Below, piece by piece: positions 28,208-37,072 of a stretch of 64,000 nucleotides of DNA. The notes under the pieces are model-generated. The model was not told the DNA's origin. It did no database searches and saw nothing but the letters and a program-made list of their open reading frames with translations. The DNA comes from Cupriavidus taiwanensis (GTDB lineage Bacteria; Pseudomonadota; Gammaproteobacteria; Burkholderiales; Burkholderiaceae). The stretch covers positions 222,011 through 286,010 of the forward strand of contig NZ_LT976853.1 in assembly GCF_900249755.1 (NCBI RefSeq). The letters are read 5' to 3'. Position numbers and translations under genes: made by a program. Position 1 is the stretch's first letter. The number at the start of each line of letters is the position of its first letter.

Positions 28208-29482
28208 TTATTGCACGAATGCGCCGACGGTGAAGTACGGGCCGCTGTCGCGCTGCTCCAGGAAGCCGAACACGCCGCCGGTGAACATCAGCTTGCCGGT
28301 CGGCGCCGAACCGGCGGGCGCCTCGCGGCGCGAGGTGCGCACCACGCCCGGCACCTGCTGCGAGAAGTCCAGCCGGTACGGAATCGCCAGCGACGCATCG
28401 GACGGCCGGAACGGATCCATCATGGTCGCGGCGGCGCCCACCAGCGCGGTCACGCGGTAGTTGAAGTTGCTGTCGACGCCGACGTATTCGCCATTGACCG
28501 TGCCCTCGGTGACCGCCACGGCGGGCGCCATCATGCCGATGCCGATCTCGTCGTCGGCCCCCAGCGGGCCGTTGGCGAGCGAGTCATTGGCATAGCCGAC
28601 GCGGATCATGATCGGCACCAGCTGGCCGCGCAGCTTGCCCACGATCAGGTAGGCCTTGCCGAGCGTGCTGCCCAGCGTGGGCGGCTGGCTCTCGGCCTTG
28701 TAGTTGGTCGACAGCAGCGCGCCGCTCGCCTGCGGCACGAAGTTGTTGCCCTTGCGCTCGCAGGTGTTGGTGGCGTTGTCGCACACGGTGAACGAGCCGT
28801 CGGCGGCGAGCGCCATGCGGTAGTCCTGCGCCACCAGCTGGAACTGCTTGGACGGCACCTCGTGGAAGCCGGTGCCGTGGTATTGCCCGGCGATCTTCGA
28901 CAGGTCGGTCTCGGTCTGCGCGAAGCCGATGAACTGGAAGTACGGGAAGGTGGTGTCGGGCACCGCCCCGGCGCCGAGCACGCCGTTGAACTGGATGCGC
29001 GCGCCGGGGATGGTGCCGCCCGCCACGCCTTCGCCGACGAAGAGCTTGGCCGGGCGGTTCGGGTCGAGGCTGGCGCCGCTCAGCTCGAACGCGCACTGGT
29101 TCAGCTTCTCGGTGGGCAGGCCGGTCTCGGCCTTGAGCGAGCCGCGCATCACGTTGAGGCCGTTGGTGGGGTCGCTGCGCGTGGGCTGCACGGTGCCGGT
29201 CTGGCGCGGCACCGACGAATCCAGGAAGGTCACCTGCCAGGTCATGCGGGTGGTGTCGATCTGCACCTTGACCAGTTCGCCGGAGCCGGTGCCGCCGGTG
29301 AAGGTGGTGTTGTAGTCGAGCGCTGCGGGGCACAGGCGCGTCTGCGCGGCGGTGGGCGTGGCCGGGGCATCGTCGCCGCCGCCGCCACCGCCACAGGCGG
29401 CAAGCAGCGCGGCGGCGGCCACGGCCAGCGTGCGCGCCGGCACGGTCGACGGGCGCGGCAGGGTCATTCGATGGGGCTGCAT
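28208..29482 (-). CDS. Hypothetical surface lipoprotein (possibly DUF2957 family), paralogue 1
   Basis: 424 residues. Signal peptide with lipobox LLAAC, followed by a flexible poly-Gly/Asp stretch and then a secreted domain starting LCPAALDYNTTFTGGTGSGE. It contains AKLFVGEGVAGGTIPGARI, TTFPYFQFIGFAQTETDLS and a Cys pair (CDNATNTCE). It is a clear paralogue of the next gene: LCPAALDY-TTFTGG, F-FAQTETD, GNN and LVVGKL-G-LVP segments are shared. I think it belongs to the Burkholderiaceae lipoprotein family DUF2957, but that is from memory. Function unknown; the location suggests handling of a hydrophobic substrate at the cell surface. ATG 29467 is an alternative start. Confidence 0.75.
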   Translation of the reverse strand: MQPHRMTLPRPSTVPARTLAVAAAALLAACGGGGGGDDAPATPTAAQTRLCPAALDYNTTFTGGTGSGELVKVQIDTTRMTWQVTFLDSSVPRQTGTVQPTRSDPTNGLNVMRGSLKAETGLPTEKLNQCAFELSGASLDPNRPAKLFVGEGVAGGTIPGARIQFNGVLGAGAVPDTTFPYFQFIGFAQTETDLSKIAGQYHGTGFHEVPSKQFQLVAQDYRMALAADGSFTVCDNATNTCERKGNNFVPQASGALLSTNYKAESQPPTLGSTLGKAYLIVGKLRGQLVPIMIRVGYANDSLANGPLGADDEIGIGMMAPAVAVTEGTVNGEYVGVDSNFNYRVTALVGAAATMMDPFRPSDASLAIPYRLDFSQQVPGVVRTSRREAPAGSAPTGKLMFTGGVFGFLEQRDSGPYFTVGAFVQ

Positions 29483-29517
29483 GGCTTTGTCTCCTTGGTT
29501 TTTTTTCTGCGCTGCGA

Positions 29518-30873
29518 TCAGGGCGCCGCCAGCACGCCCACGCGGAAGACCGGGTTGGCGCCGCCGGTGCCTGACAGATGGCTGAACACGCGGCCGCTGG
29601 CGATCAGCGCGCCGGTGATGCCGCTGTTGTCGGTGGTGGTCACCATGCCCGCCGCGGCCTGGGTGAAGTCGAGCTGGAAGCCGCCGGTCTGGTTCATCGT
29701 CATCGGGTCGAGCAGGTCGACGCGCGCGCCCTTGACCAGCGACGCGGTGTAGGCAAAGTCGCTGCCCGAGCCGATATAGCCGCCGTCGAGCTGGCCGCTG
29801 GCAACGTTGGCTGCCGGCGCCATCAGCGCGAGCCCCGATTCGTCGTCGACATTGACCGTCAGCGGCAGCAGCGAGATCTGCGCGTAGCCGGTGCGCACCA
29901 GCAGCGGCACCAGCGCGCCGTCGAGCTTGCCCACCACCATCAGCCCCTTGGCGCGGCTGGCGTTATTGGCGGTGATGGCCTGGCCCTGGAACGACGGATA
30001 GCGGCGGCTGCCGTCGGCATTGCTGCTTTCGAACGCGCCGTCGGCGCTGCGCAGCTTCCAGTTGTTGCCGGTGCTGCGGCAGCTGCCGCTCGCGGTGGTG
30101 CAGCTGCCGTCGGCGTTGAGCGTCTCGGTCGTCTGCGCGGTGGCGGGCGTGAAGTGGCTGGAGGCGGTCAGCGCGCCGCCGGACGGTACCTGGTGGTAGC
30201 CCAGCAGGTTGTAGGTGCCGGCCACGCGGGTGAAGTCGGTCTCGGTCTGCGCGAACGCCAGCACCGGGTAGAACGGGAAGGTGGTGGCCGGGATCGTCCC
30301 CAGGCCGAGCACGCCCGGGTACGAGATGGTGGCGCCCGGAATGCCGCCGCCCACTACGCCGTTGCCGAGGAAGATCACCGGCGGTCTGGCGCTGTCGATG
30401 TTGGCCTGCGACACGCCGTCCGATGCCGTCGCGGTCTGCAGCGCCACCGCGCAGCGGTTCTGCTCGGCGGTCGGCAGCGAGGTCAGGTTGGCGAAGGTGC
30501 CGGTGAAGGTCACGCCCGCGCGCGTCGGGCTGACGCTGCCGGGCTGCTTCGGCACCGGGGACTCGATGATCTCGAGCTGATACGTGCGCGCCGCGGTATC
30601 GAAGCGCAGCTTCACCAGCTCGCCCGCGCCGGAGCCGCCGGTGAAGGTGGTGCCGTAGTCCAGCGCCGCCGGGCACAGCGACCCGGGCGGGCCGCCGATG
30701 GTGACCGGCCCCTGCGCCGGGCACGTGCCCGTGTCCGCGCATTGCGGCGGCGCCTGCGTGCCGGCGCGCGGCGCGTCGTCATCGCCGCCGCCGCCACCGC
30801 AGCCGGCCAGCGCCGCGGCAACACTCACCCCTGTCACAACCAAAGTCCTGCGCCAAAGCCTCGACATGGTCAT
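29518..30873 (-). CDS. Hypothetical surface lipoprotein (possibly DUF2957 family), paralogue 2
   Basis: 451 residues, 35 bp upstream of its paralogue. Lipobox AALAGC, then a Gly/Asp linker, then LCPAALDYGTTFTGGSGAGE, a core ending in strands, and PPVIFLGNGVVGGGIPGATI. Like paralogue 1 it has TTFPFYPVLAFAQTETDFT and a disulfide-sized Cys spacing (CTTASGSC). The start ATG 30871-30873 gives a normal signal (MTMSRLWRRTLVV); longer readings run into non-coding sequence. The pair arose by tandem duplication followed by strong divergence. Function unknown. Confidence 0.75.
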   Translation of the reverse strand: MTMSRLWRRTLVVTGVSVAAALAGCGGGGGDDDAPRAGTQAPPQCADTGTCPAQGPVTIGGPPGSLCPAALDYGTTFTGGSGAGELVKLRFDTAARTYQLEIIESPVPKQPGSVSPTRAGVTFTGTFANLTSLPTAEQNRCAVALQTATASDGVSQANIDSARPPVIFLGNGVVGGGIPGATISYPGVLGLGTIPATTFPFYPVLAFAQTETDFTRVAGTYNLLGYHQVPSGGALTASSHFTPATAQTTETLNADGSCTTASGSCRSTGNNWKLRSADGAFESSNADGSRRYPSFQGQAITANNASRAKGLMVVGKLDGALVPLLVRTGYAQISLLPLTVNVDDESGLALMAPAANVASGQLDGGYIGSGSDFAYTASLVKGARVDLLDPMTMNQTGGFQLDFTQAAAGMVTTTDNSGITGALIASGRVFSHLSGTGGANPVFRVGVLAAP

Positions 30874-31024
30874 TGCCTGTCTCCTGTTCTTGCTGGCGAC
30901 CCCGGTTTTGCGGATCGTTGGTCCGGCTCTGCGTCCGGATCCTGTCGTGTGCGGCGACTGTCGCCGCGCGCGGGTTTCAGCGTCAATAGAGCGGCCGTTC
31001 CAAACAGGCGGCCGCTGTGCCGCA

Positions 31025-31945
31025 TCAGAAGCGGTACTCCGGATTGGCCGGGTCGAACACCGCGGCCTCGAAGGTCTTGCGCACCAGCTTGTCGAACACG
31101 ATCTTCTCGACCATGTTGCCGTCGGCATCCCACGCGGTTTCGACGCGGATATACGGGTGCTTCAGGTCCAGCATCAGCTGCACGCGCTTGGCGTAGTACT
31201 GCGGCGCGCCGGCAGGCAGGTCCCAGGTCAGCGCCACCATGCGCACGCCCTGCTCCTGCACGATCTCGGCCTTGCCGTATTTCTCGGACAGGCCGGCGGC
31301 GCGCAGCGACTTCGCGTCGCGCTCCAGCATCGACAGCACGTACTGGAAGCCCAGGTCGCGCACGGTATGGTTGGACTGCGAACGCGCCAGCGAACCATCC
31401 AGCGCGATCCACATCGAGGTGAAGCCCAGCACGCCGCCCAGGTGGCCGTACATCTCGTCCTTGCGGCGGGTCTCGTCATAGAGGATTTCCTGGCCCGCCT
31501 GCGCGCCGCCGGGCAGCCACTTGGCATAGAGCTGGCGCGGCGCATGGCGGTAGCGGATCTGCATCTTCGCGGGCTGCTCCTGCCACTGGCCGTTGAGCCG
31601 TTCCTGGCGCGACATCCAGTATTCGTATTCGGGATAGCGGTTCATCTCGGCGCGCGCCCATTTCAGCAGCGCATCGGGCTGCAGCGCCTGGAACACGGCC
31701 AGCACCTGCGCGTCGGGCAGGCGCGCCAGCTCGCCGCTGGCGACCTGGCGCGAGAACAGCGCCGCCTGCTGCGCCGACGGCAGGCCGTCATACGGCGTGC
31801 CCGCGGCGGTGGGGGCGCTGGCCGGCTGGGCCATGGCCGCGGGCGGCAGCGCCAGCGGCGCGGCCAGCAAGCCGATGACGGCGCCGGCAATGGCGGCAAG
31901 GCGGTGCAATTTGATCGATGGCGGGATCGGTGCTTGGATCGACAC
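31025..31945 (-). CDS. Exported DUF1571-like protein
   Basis: 306 residues from GTG 31945, which follows a strong GAGGAGG. A Sec signal (ending PPAAMAQ) precedes a helical region (LPSAQQAALFSRQVASGEL) and a beta-rich domain with MQIRYRHAPRQLYAKWL, GQEILYDETRRKDEMYGHLGG and KRVQLMLDLKHPYIRVE, resembling LolA/DUF1571 lipoprotein-carrier-like proteins. It may carry a hydrophobic molecule through the periplasm. It is read in the same direction as the two lipoproteins and ompW-like gene, probably as one operon. Confidence 0.7.
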   Translation of the reverse strand: MSIQAPIPPSIKLHRLAAIAGAVIGLLAAPLALPPAAMAQPASAPTAAGTPYDGLPSAQQAALFSRQVASGELARLPDAQVLAVFQALQPDALLKWARAEMNRYPEYEYWMSRQERLNGQWQEQPAKMQIRYRHAPRQLYAKWLPGGAQAGQEILYDETRRKDEMYGHLGGVLGFTSMWIALDGSLARSQSNHTVRDLGFQYVLSMLERDAKSLRAAGLSEKYGKAEIVQEQGVRMVALTWDLPAGAPQYYAKRVQLMLDLKHPYIRVETAWDADGNMVEKIVFDKLVRKTFEAAVFDPANPEYRF

Positions 31946-32136
31946 GGCAGCTTCCTCCTCAAGACAGGCACAGCGAACAAGGCCACCGCGGCGCCGGCGG
32001 GCATGCCGGACGGGCGCACGGAGGCAACGGGCCGGTACGCGCTACGCGGTACGCGGCCTCGCTGGGTGGATCGACGGTTCAGGTTGCGTGAGCGCGGCGG
32101 CGCCGTGCCGGCGGTAACCGGCCGCGGCGCGCACCG

Positions 32137-33120
32137 CTATGTCCTGGTGCGCATTCGCATCCAGTCATCCAGCGGGTTGCTGGGAAAGCTCACGGTGTGC
32201 TCGCGCGCGCGCACCGGCACGCTGGTCACGGCGGCGCGCTTGGTGCCCGCATTGCGCACGGTGCGTGCGCTGGTGCGGGCCTTGCCCAAGGCGGCGGCGG
32301 CCTGGCTGGCCGCGTCGCCCATGCTGGCCGCAAGCGCGGCCACGCTGGCATCCGGGTCATCGGCGGGCTGCGCCGACGCACTGCCGGCGCGCTGCCCGCT
32401 CTGCTGCTGCTGCTGTTGTTGCTCCCCCAGCTCGAACACCGACTGCAGCGCCGACAGTTCGTCCGCACCGGGCTGCGCCACGTTCAGCACGGCCTCGACC
32501 ATCGCGGTGAGCTGCGCCAGCACGTGCGCGTCGCTCATCTGCCGGCCCTGCGTGAACGCGGGCAGCAGGCTGGTCAGTTCCTCGCCGGCGAGCACGCCGG
32601 CCAGCGCCTTGAGCGCGAACTGCAGCCGCCAGCCCAGCTCCTGCCGCGGCAGTGAAGGGATGGCGCGCGCGAAGGCGTCGAAGAAGCGCCCGTACACCGG
32701 GGCATAGTGCTCCAGCAGGTAGTGCTGGATAAAGGGCGAGGTATCGGAATACACGCGCCCCAGCAGCCGCAGGAACGACGGCCCGCCCACCGCAGGGTCG
32801 CGCGCCATCTGCAGCGCGGGCACGAACAGCGCGCCCATCACGTGTTCGCAGCGAATGCCGTGGCCGGGCCAGCGCGCTTCGCACGCGTCGAGCAGCGCCA
32901 GGCGCCGCGCGTTGAGCGGGTCCAGGCGCCGACTCAGCACGGCGTGCATCATGATGTCCTTGCTGCGGAAGTGGTAGTTCACCGCGGCCAGGTTGACGAT
33001 GGCGCGCGACGTGACCTGCCTGAGCGAGGTGGCTTCGTAGCCGACCTCGGTGAACAGCTTTTCCGTGGCGTCGAGAATCCGGGCCTTGGTGTCTCCTGCC
33101 GAGCTTTTGCCGGTCTTCAT
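32137..33120 (-). CDS. TetR-family regulator with a long low-complexity C-terminal tail
   Basis: 327 residues, much longer than usual (about 200-220). The helix-turn-helix at 12-58 (KARILDATEKLFTEVGYEAT, then VNLAAVNYHFRSKDIMMHAV) resembles PsrA-type fatty-acid-responsive regulators. The ligand domain extends to about 225, followed by EQQQQQQQSG and a hundred-residue Ala/Ser/Arg tail ending RMRTRT. The start ATG 33118-33120 was chosen because it begins right before the HTH. It is upstream of the DUF1571/lipoprotein/ompW genes and could control them. The 191 bp to the DUF1571 gene and the 275 bp to the GMC gene show no other gene. Confidence 0.82.
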   Translation of the reverse strand: MKTGKSSAGDTKARILDATEKLFTEVGYEATSLRQVTSRAIVNLAAVNYHFRSKDIMMHAVLSRRLDPLNARRLALLDACEARWPGHGIRCEHVMGALFVPALQMARDPAVGGPSFLRLLGRVYSDTSPFIQHYLLEHYAPVYGRFFDAFARAIPSLPRQELGWRLQFALKALAGVLAGEELTSLLPAFTQGRQMSDAHVLAQLTAMVEAVLNVAQPGADELSALQSVFELGEQQQQQQQSGQRAGSASAQPADDPDASVAALAASMGDAASQAAAALGKARTSARTVRNAGTKRAAVTSVPVRAREHTVSFPSNPLDDWMRMRTRT

Positions 33121-33395
33121 GGGGGCGCTTCTCTCTTCTGTACCGCGATAAACCCCTGTGCAATTCGCTACGCTGTCTGCTCCCTGCTCTGGCGGCATAC
33201 GGATGCTTGAAACAGCTGTACGAAGCCTATCCACGGCTTCGGGCGTTTCACAAGACCTGAATTGGAAGGGACATTCTAAAAGCGCATGTTGTGTGGGGAA
33301 TCGCACCACATTGTCCGCCGCGCCATGCAGCGGGCACGCTGGCCGCATGCCTGCGCAGCCAGACAACCGCGGCGTGCCGGCAACGCGCGAATCCA

Positions 33396-34991
33396 TCATG
33401 ACGTGAGGTTTCGCGCCAGCGCGTCGGCATTCTGCGCGGTCAGCGCGAACACCGACAGCTGCGGATTCGCGCCAATGCTGGTCGGGAACACCGAGCCGTC
33501 GAACACCGACAGGTTGGCCAGCTGGTGATGGCGGCCGCGGCTGTCGACCACGCCGCCGCGCGGGTCGTCGCTCATGGCGCAGCCGCCCATCAGGTGCGCG
33601 GTAAACAGCGCGGTGCGGAACGGCTTGAGCGGCAGCCGCATGATGGCCTCGCGCGCTTCGGGCCAGCTGCGGTATTCGATGGCATCGAGGTGCGCGGGCC
33701 GCACGCGTTCGGCACCGGCGGCGAACTGCGCCTGCGCCATGCTCAGCCACGCGCGCCGCACGCCATCCCAGGCGTAGTCGTTCATCTCGTAGTCCAGCAG
33801 CGGGCTGCCGTCGGATGCCAGGCGCACGCGCCCGCCCGGGCTTTCCGGCACGAAGCCGTCGCGCAGCAGCGCCAGCATGGCGTTGGTGTGCGGCAGCTGC
33901 GCCATATCGCGGCGCAGCGCCTCGCCCACGCCGTTGACCACGCCCGCGCTGATGCCCGGGAACATTGGCGGCACCTCAAGCTTGTAGCCCATCGGCCCGG
34001 TCGCGCCGTGCTGCCACTGGAAGTGGTCGGAGGCGATCGACTGCGGCGCGCCATAATAAGGATCAATGCGCTCCGGCATTTTTGCAATGGTGATATTCAC
34101 CGGATGGATAAACGTGCGCAGACCCAGCCGCTGATGCGGGTCCGGCACGCGCGAGCGCAGCAGCAACGCCGGCGTGTTGATGGCGCCGCCGGCGGCGATC
34201 ACATGCCGGGCGCGCACCACCACGCCGATGCCCGTCGGGGTATAGCCGTCCGCGCCCAGCGCCTCGCCGGTGACCGAGCGCACGCGCTTGCCGTCATGGT
34301 CCAGCGTGCGCACGCGCACCCGGTGCACCAGCGTTGCCCCGCTGGCCAGCGCGGCGGGAATGGCCGAGACCAGCATCGACTGCTTGGCGTTGACCGGACA
34401 GCCGAAGCCGCAATAGCCCGAATTCCAGCAGCCCTTCACGTTGCGCGGGATCACGTGCCATTCCCAGCCCAGCGTGTCGCAGCCGCGCCTGAGCACGTCG
34501 TTGTTGGGATTGGGCGCCAGCGCCCATGGGGCGATGCCCAGGCGCGCTTCCACCTGCTGGAACCACGGCGCCATCTCGGCCTCGCTGTGGCCGGTGACGG
34601 CGTGGTGCGCGGCCCAGTGCGCCAGCGTCTGCGGCGGCGTGCGGAAGCTGGACGACCAGTTGACCGTGGTGCTGCCGCCCACCGCGCGCCCCTGCAGGAT
34701 GGCGATGGCGCCGTCGGCCGTGGTGCGCGCGGCGGCCTCCTGGTACAGCTCGCGGTAGGCGCGGTTCTCGTCCATGTCGCGGAAGCTGTCCGAGGTGCGC
34801 AGCGCGCCCTCTTCCAGCAGCACCACGCGCAGGCCGGCGCGGCTGAGCGCTTCGGCGCTGATGCCGCCGCCCGCGCCGCTGCCGACGATGACGACGTCGG
34901 CATCGAGCGTGCGCGGGGTGGTGAAGGTTGCCGCGTCCAGTACCTTCCAGCCGGCGGCGATGCCGGCATCGTAGAGATTGTCGATGGCCAT
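33396..34991 (-). CDS. GMC-family FAD-dependent oxidoreductase
   Basis: 531 residues. The Rossmann FAD motif VVIVGSGAGGGISAEAL is at about 33-49. The GMC segments GGSTTVNWSSSFRTP (about 120), the second signature AGGAINTPALLLRS (about 255) and the active-site region HLMGGCAMS with the C-terminal NPQLSVFALTAQNADALA are present. These enzymes oxidise primary or secondary alcohols, sterols or sugars. The N-terminal DNLYDAGIAAGWKVLD resembles long-chain alcohol and cholesterol-type dehydrogenases. It is 6 bp from the upstream Tat-exported small subunit, so the two probably act as a complex coupled to the respiratory chain. Confidence 0.88.
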   Translation of the reverse strand: MAIDNLYDAGIAAGWKVLDAATFTTPRTLDADVVIVGSGAGGGISAEALSRAGLRVVLLEEGALRTSDSFRDMDENRAYRELYQEAAARTTADGAIAILQGRAVGGSTTVNWSSSFRTPPQTLAHWAAHHAVTGHSEAEMAPWFQQVEARLGIAPWALAPNPNNDVLRRGCDTLGWEWHVIPRNVKGCWNSGYCGFGCPVNAKQSMLVSAIPAALASGATLVHRVRVRTLDHDGKRVRSVTGEALGADGYTPTGIGVVVRARHVIAAGGAINTPALLLRSRVPDPHQRLGLRTFIHPVNITIAKMPERIDPYYGAPQSIASDHFQWQHGATGPMGYKLEVPPMFPGISAGVVNGVGEALRRDMAQLPHTNAMLALLRDGFVPESPGGRVRLASDGSPLLDYEMNDYAWDGVRRAWLSMAQAQFAAGAERVRPAHLDAIEYRSWPEAREAIMRLPLKPFRTALFTAHLMGGCAMSDDPRGGVVDSRGRHHQLANLSVFDGSVFPTSIGANPQLSVFALTAQNADALARNLTS

Positions 34992-34997
34992 GTCGGG

Positions 34998-35603
34998 TCA
35001 GGCGTGCAGCGCCTGGTAGACGGCCGCGTTGGGGCCGGGATAGCCGCTGCCGGCCCACGCGGCCGGCAGCGCGTAGTAGCCCACGCTGACGAGCTTGACC
35101 AGCACCACCGCGCCGGCATTGAGCGTGGCCAGCCGGCTGGCGCGCCAGCGCGCCAGAAAGGCCTGCGCCTGCGCCGGGGTGGCGGCGCTCCAGTCCTGGC
35201 GGATGCCGGTCAGCGCCCAGCGCAGCGGCATGCTGGCCAGCAGGCCGAACAGCTTGCGCAGCTCGGCCTGCGCGCCCGCGCCCATCGCGGCGCAGGTGGC
35301 GTCGATATTGCGCAGCGCGTCCTGCTCAAGGGTCTGCCGGCGCGTTGGCGCGGCCTCGGCCAGTTCGGTGACGATGGCCGGCAGCAGCGCGCGGAACATC
35401 GCCACGTCGTCCGGGCGCAGGAACGCCATGCCGGCCTGCGGCGCGGGATCGGCGGACGAGCAGCCGGCCAGCGACGGCACCAGCGCGGCACACGCCAGCG
35501 CGGCGGAAAAGCCCAGGCCCACCTTGAGGAAGCCGCGCCGTGTCAGCGCGTGCAGCGCATCGGCATCGGCCACCCCGCGGTGGTGATGAGGGTTGGGGCG
35601 CAT
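34998..35603 (-). CDS. Tat-exported small subunit of a GMC dehydrogenase (gluconate 2-dehydrogenase subunit 3-like)
   Basis: 201 residues. The twin-arginine motif TRRGFLKVG (21-29), a hydrophobic stretch and a lipobox-like SLAGC (Cys48) imply export in folded form, possibly as a lipoprotein. The helical body (FRALLPAIVTELAEAAPTRR, ending with GYPGPNAAVYQALHA) is like the gamma/hitch-hiker subunit of FAD-GMC sugar and alcohol dehydrogenases. The GMC protein lacks its own signal and would be carried out by this partner. Divergent from the AraC regulator, sharing a 110-bp control region. Confidence 0.78.
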   Translation of the reverse strand: MRPNPHHHRGVADADALHALTRRGFLKVGLGFSAALACAALVPSLAGCSSADPAPQAGMAFLRPDDVAMFRALLPAIVTELAEAAPTRRQTLEQDALRNIDATCAAMGAGAQAELRKLFGLLASMPLRWALTGIRQDWSAATPAQAQAFLARWRASRLATLNAGAVVLVKLVSVGYYALPAAWAGSGYPGPNAAVYQALHA

Positions 35604-35713
35604 CTTGTCTCCTTGCGTCAGGCTCTTGGTTTCGGTCTGGTGTGCGGGCGGGCAGGCCCGCATTGACGCTACCCGGAGTTTGGATAAAGATCGGTGCCCG
35701 GTCTTGATCCCGC

Positions 35714-36814
35714 ATGACAGGTGATTTGATGCCACGCGCCAACCCGTCCGATGGCGGTGCCAGTGGTACGCAAGCTGGCACCGCGCTGGGCACCGCATCG
35801 GGCACTGTCTCGCTCGCCTACCTTCGCGCCGTGCTCGACCACGGCGCGCGCCAGGGCATTGCCCCGGCCGAGCAGCTGCGCGCCGTCGGCGTGCCGCCGG
35901 AAGTGTTGCGCGAGACCGGATCGCAGACCGCCACGCGCATTCCCGGCGCGGCCTACCTGGCGCTGCTGGACTGGCTGGAGCATGCCACCGGCGATGCCGA
36001 TGTCGGCCTGCGCGCCGGCGCCGCCTTCGCGCCGCGCCACTATGCCGAGATGGGCTACGTGGTGCTGACCACGCCCACCGTGCGCGACGCCATCGTGCAG
36101 GGCATCCGCTATGAAGTGCTGGCCAACGATATCGGCGCCACCCGCCTGGCCGAAACGCCGCAGGCCGCCTGCATGGCGTGGGAAGCGCGGCATGGGACGC
36201 TGTCGCGCCATGCGCACGAGCTGCACATGGCCACGTGGGTGGTGTTCGCGCGCTGGCTGATCGGCAGCCAGCATGTGGCGACGCAAGTCGAGTTTCCGCA
36301 CGCCGCGCCCGCCGATACCCGGCTGCATGCCGAAGTGTTCGGCTGCCCCGTGGTCTTCAACGCCGGGCGCCATGCCATGCATATCGAACGCGCCTTGCTC
36401 GACCTGCCATCGCTGCAGGCCGATGCCGGCATGCAGGCGCAGATGACGCGCATCGCCGACTCGCAGTTGCAGCAGATCGTTCCCGCGGGCGCCGACGCGC
36501 TGGCACAGGCGCGCGCCTGCATCCGCGCGCGGCTGCCGCAGGGCGACGTGCCGATCGCCGACGTCGCCGCGCAACTTGGCCTGCCGGTGCGCACGCTGCA
36601 GCGACGGCTGCAGGCGCAGGGCATCAGTTATTCACAGCTGGTGGATAACGTGCGCCACGCGCTGGCGCGACAGTACCTGGCCGAGCCCGGCCTCAGCCTG
36701 GCGCAATGCGCGATGCGGCTCGGCTATTCCGAACAGAGCGCGTTCACCCATGCGTTCAAGCGCTGGACCGGTGAAACGCCGCATGGCTGGCGCCGCAAGG
36801 CCCGGACGCCGTAA
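35714..36814 (+). CDS. AraC-family transcriptional regulator (OruR/ArgR-like)
   Basis: 366 residues. The N-terminal Arabinose_bd/DUF-type domain (LRAVLDHGARQGIAPAEQLR, GDADVGLRAGAAFAPRHY and YVVLTTPTVRDAIVQGIRY) is followed by a double helix-turn-helix at about 270-360 (VAAQLGLPVRTLQRRLQAQG and ARQYLAEPGLSLAQCAMRLG...SAFTHAFKRWTGETP). Regulators of this form activate catabolic operons. It lies between the GMC and BVMO transcription units and is the obvious candidate to control both. ATG 35729 is an alternative start. Confidence 0.88.
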   Translation: MTGDLMPRANPSDGGASGTQAGTALGTASGTVSLAYLRAVLDHGARQGIAPAEQLRAVGVPPEVLRETGSQTATRIPGAAYLALLDWLEHATGDADVGLRAGAAFAPRHYAEMGYVVLTTPTVRDAIVQGIRYEVLANDIGATRLAETPQAACMAWEARHGTLSRHAHELHMATWVVFARWLIGSQHVATQVEFPHAAPADTRLHAEVFGCPVVFNAGRHAMHIERALLDLPSLQADAGMQAQMTRIADSQLQQIVPAGADALAQARACIRARLPQGDVPIADVAAQLGLPVRTLQRRLQAQGISYSQLVDNVRHALARQYLAEPGLSLAQCAMRLGYSEQSAFTHAFKRWTGETPHGWRRKARTP

Positions 36815-37072
36815 CGCGCGTTTGTTGCGCGCGCGCCTTCGTCATCGGCGAAGCCCGTAAAAAATCCTGAGGTTTCAAACGCGCGCGGCGATCCCCCGCC
36901 GCAAGGGGCGATGCCGCCTGTTGCCGTCGTTTGATGTGCGCCAGGCGCCGCTGGAAAACCACAAAAATTAGAACCATCCTTCGATTCACGGCATTGACCA
37001 CCCCGGCCGCGCTTTCTACGATGACATCCATCAATGTCACAATAAACACTGTCGTAACGGTGAGGAGCGCGC

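Noticed and set aside
32400..32435. A trinucleotide (CTG) repeat array
   Set aside because: It is the Gln-rich coding tract of the TetR regulator and is short and imperfect.
33204..33254. GAAAC and GTTTC half-sites upstream of the TetR gene, resembling a PsrA-type operator
   Set aside because: The halves are about 30 bp apart, while the known site has only a few bp between them.
36815..37072. A sigma-54 promoter upstream of the BVMO gene
   Set aside because: No TGGCAC-N5-TTGCW sequence is present.
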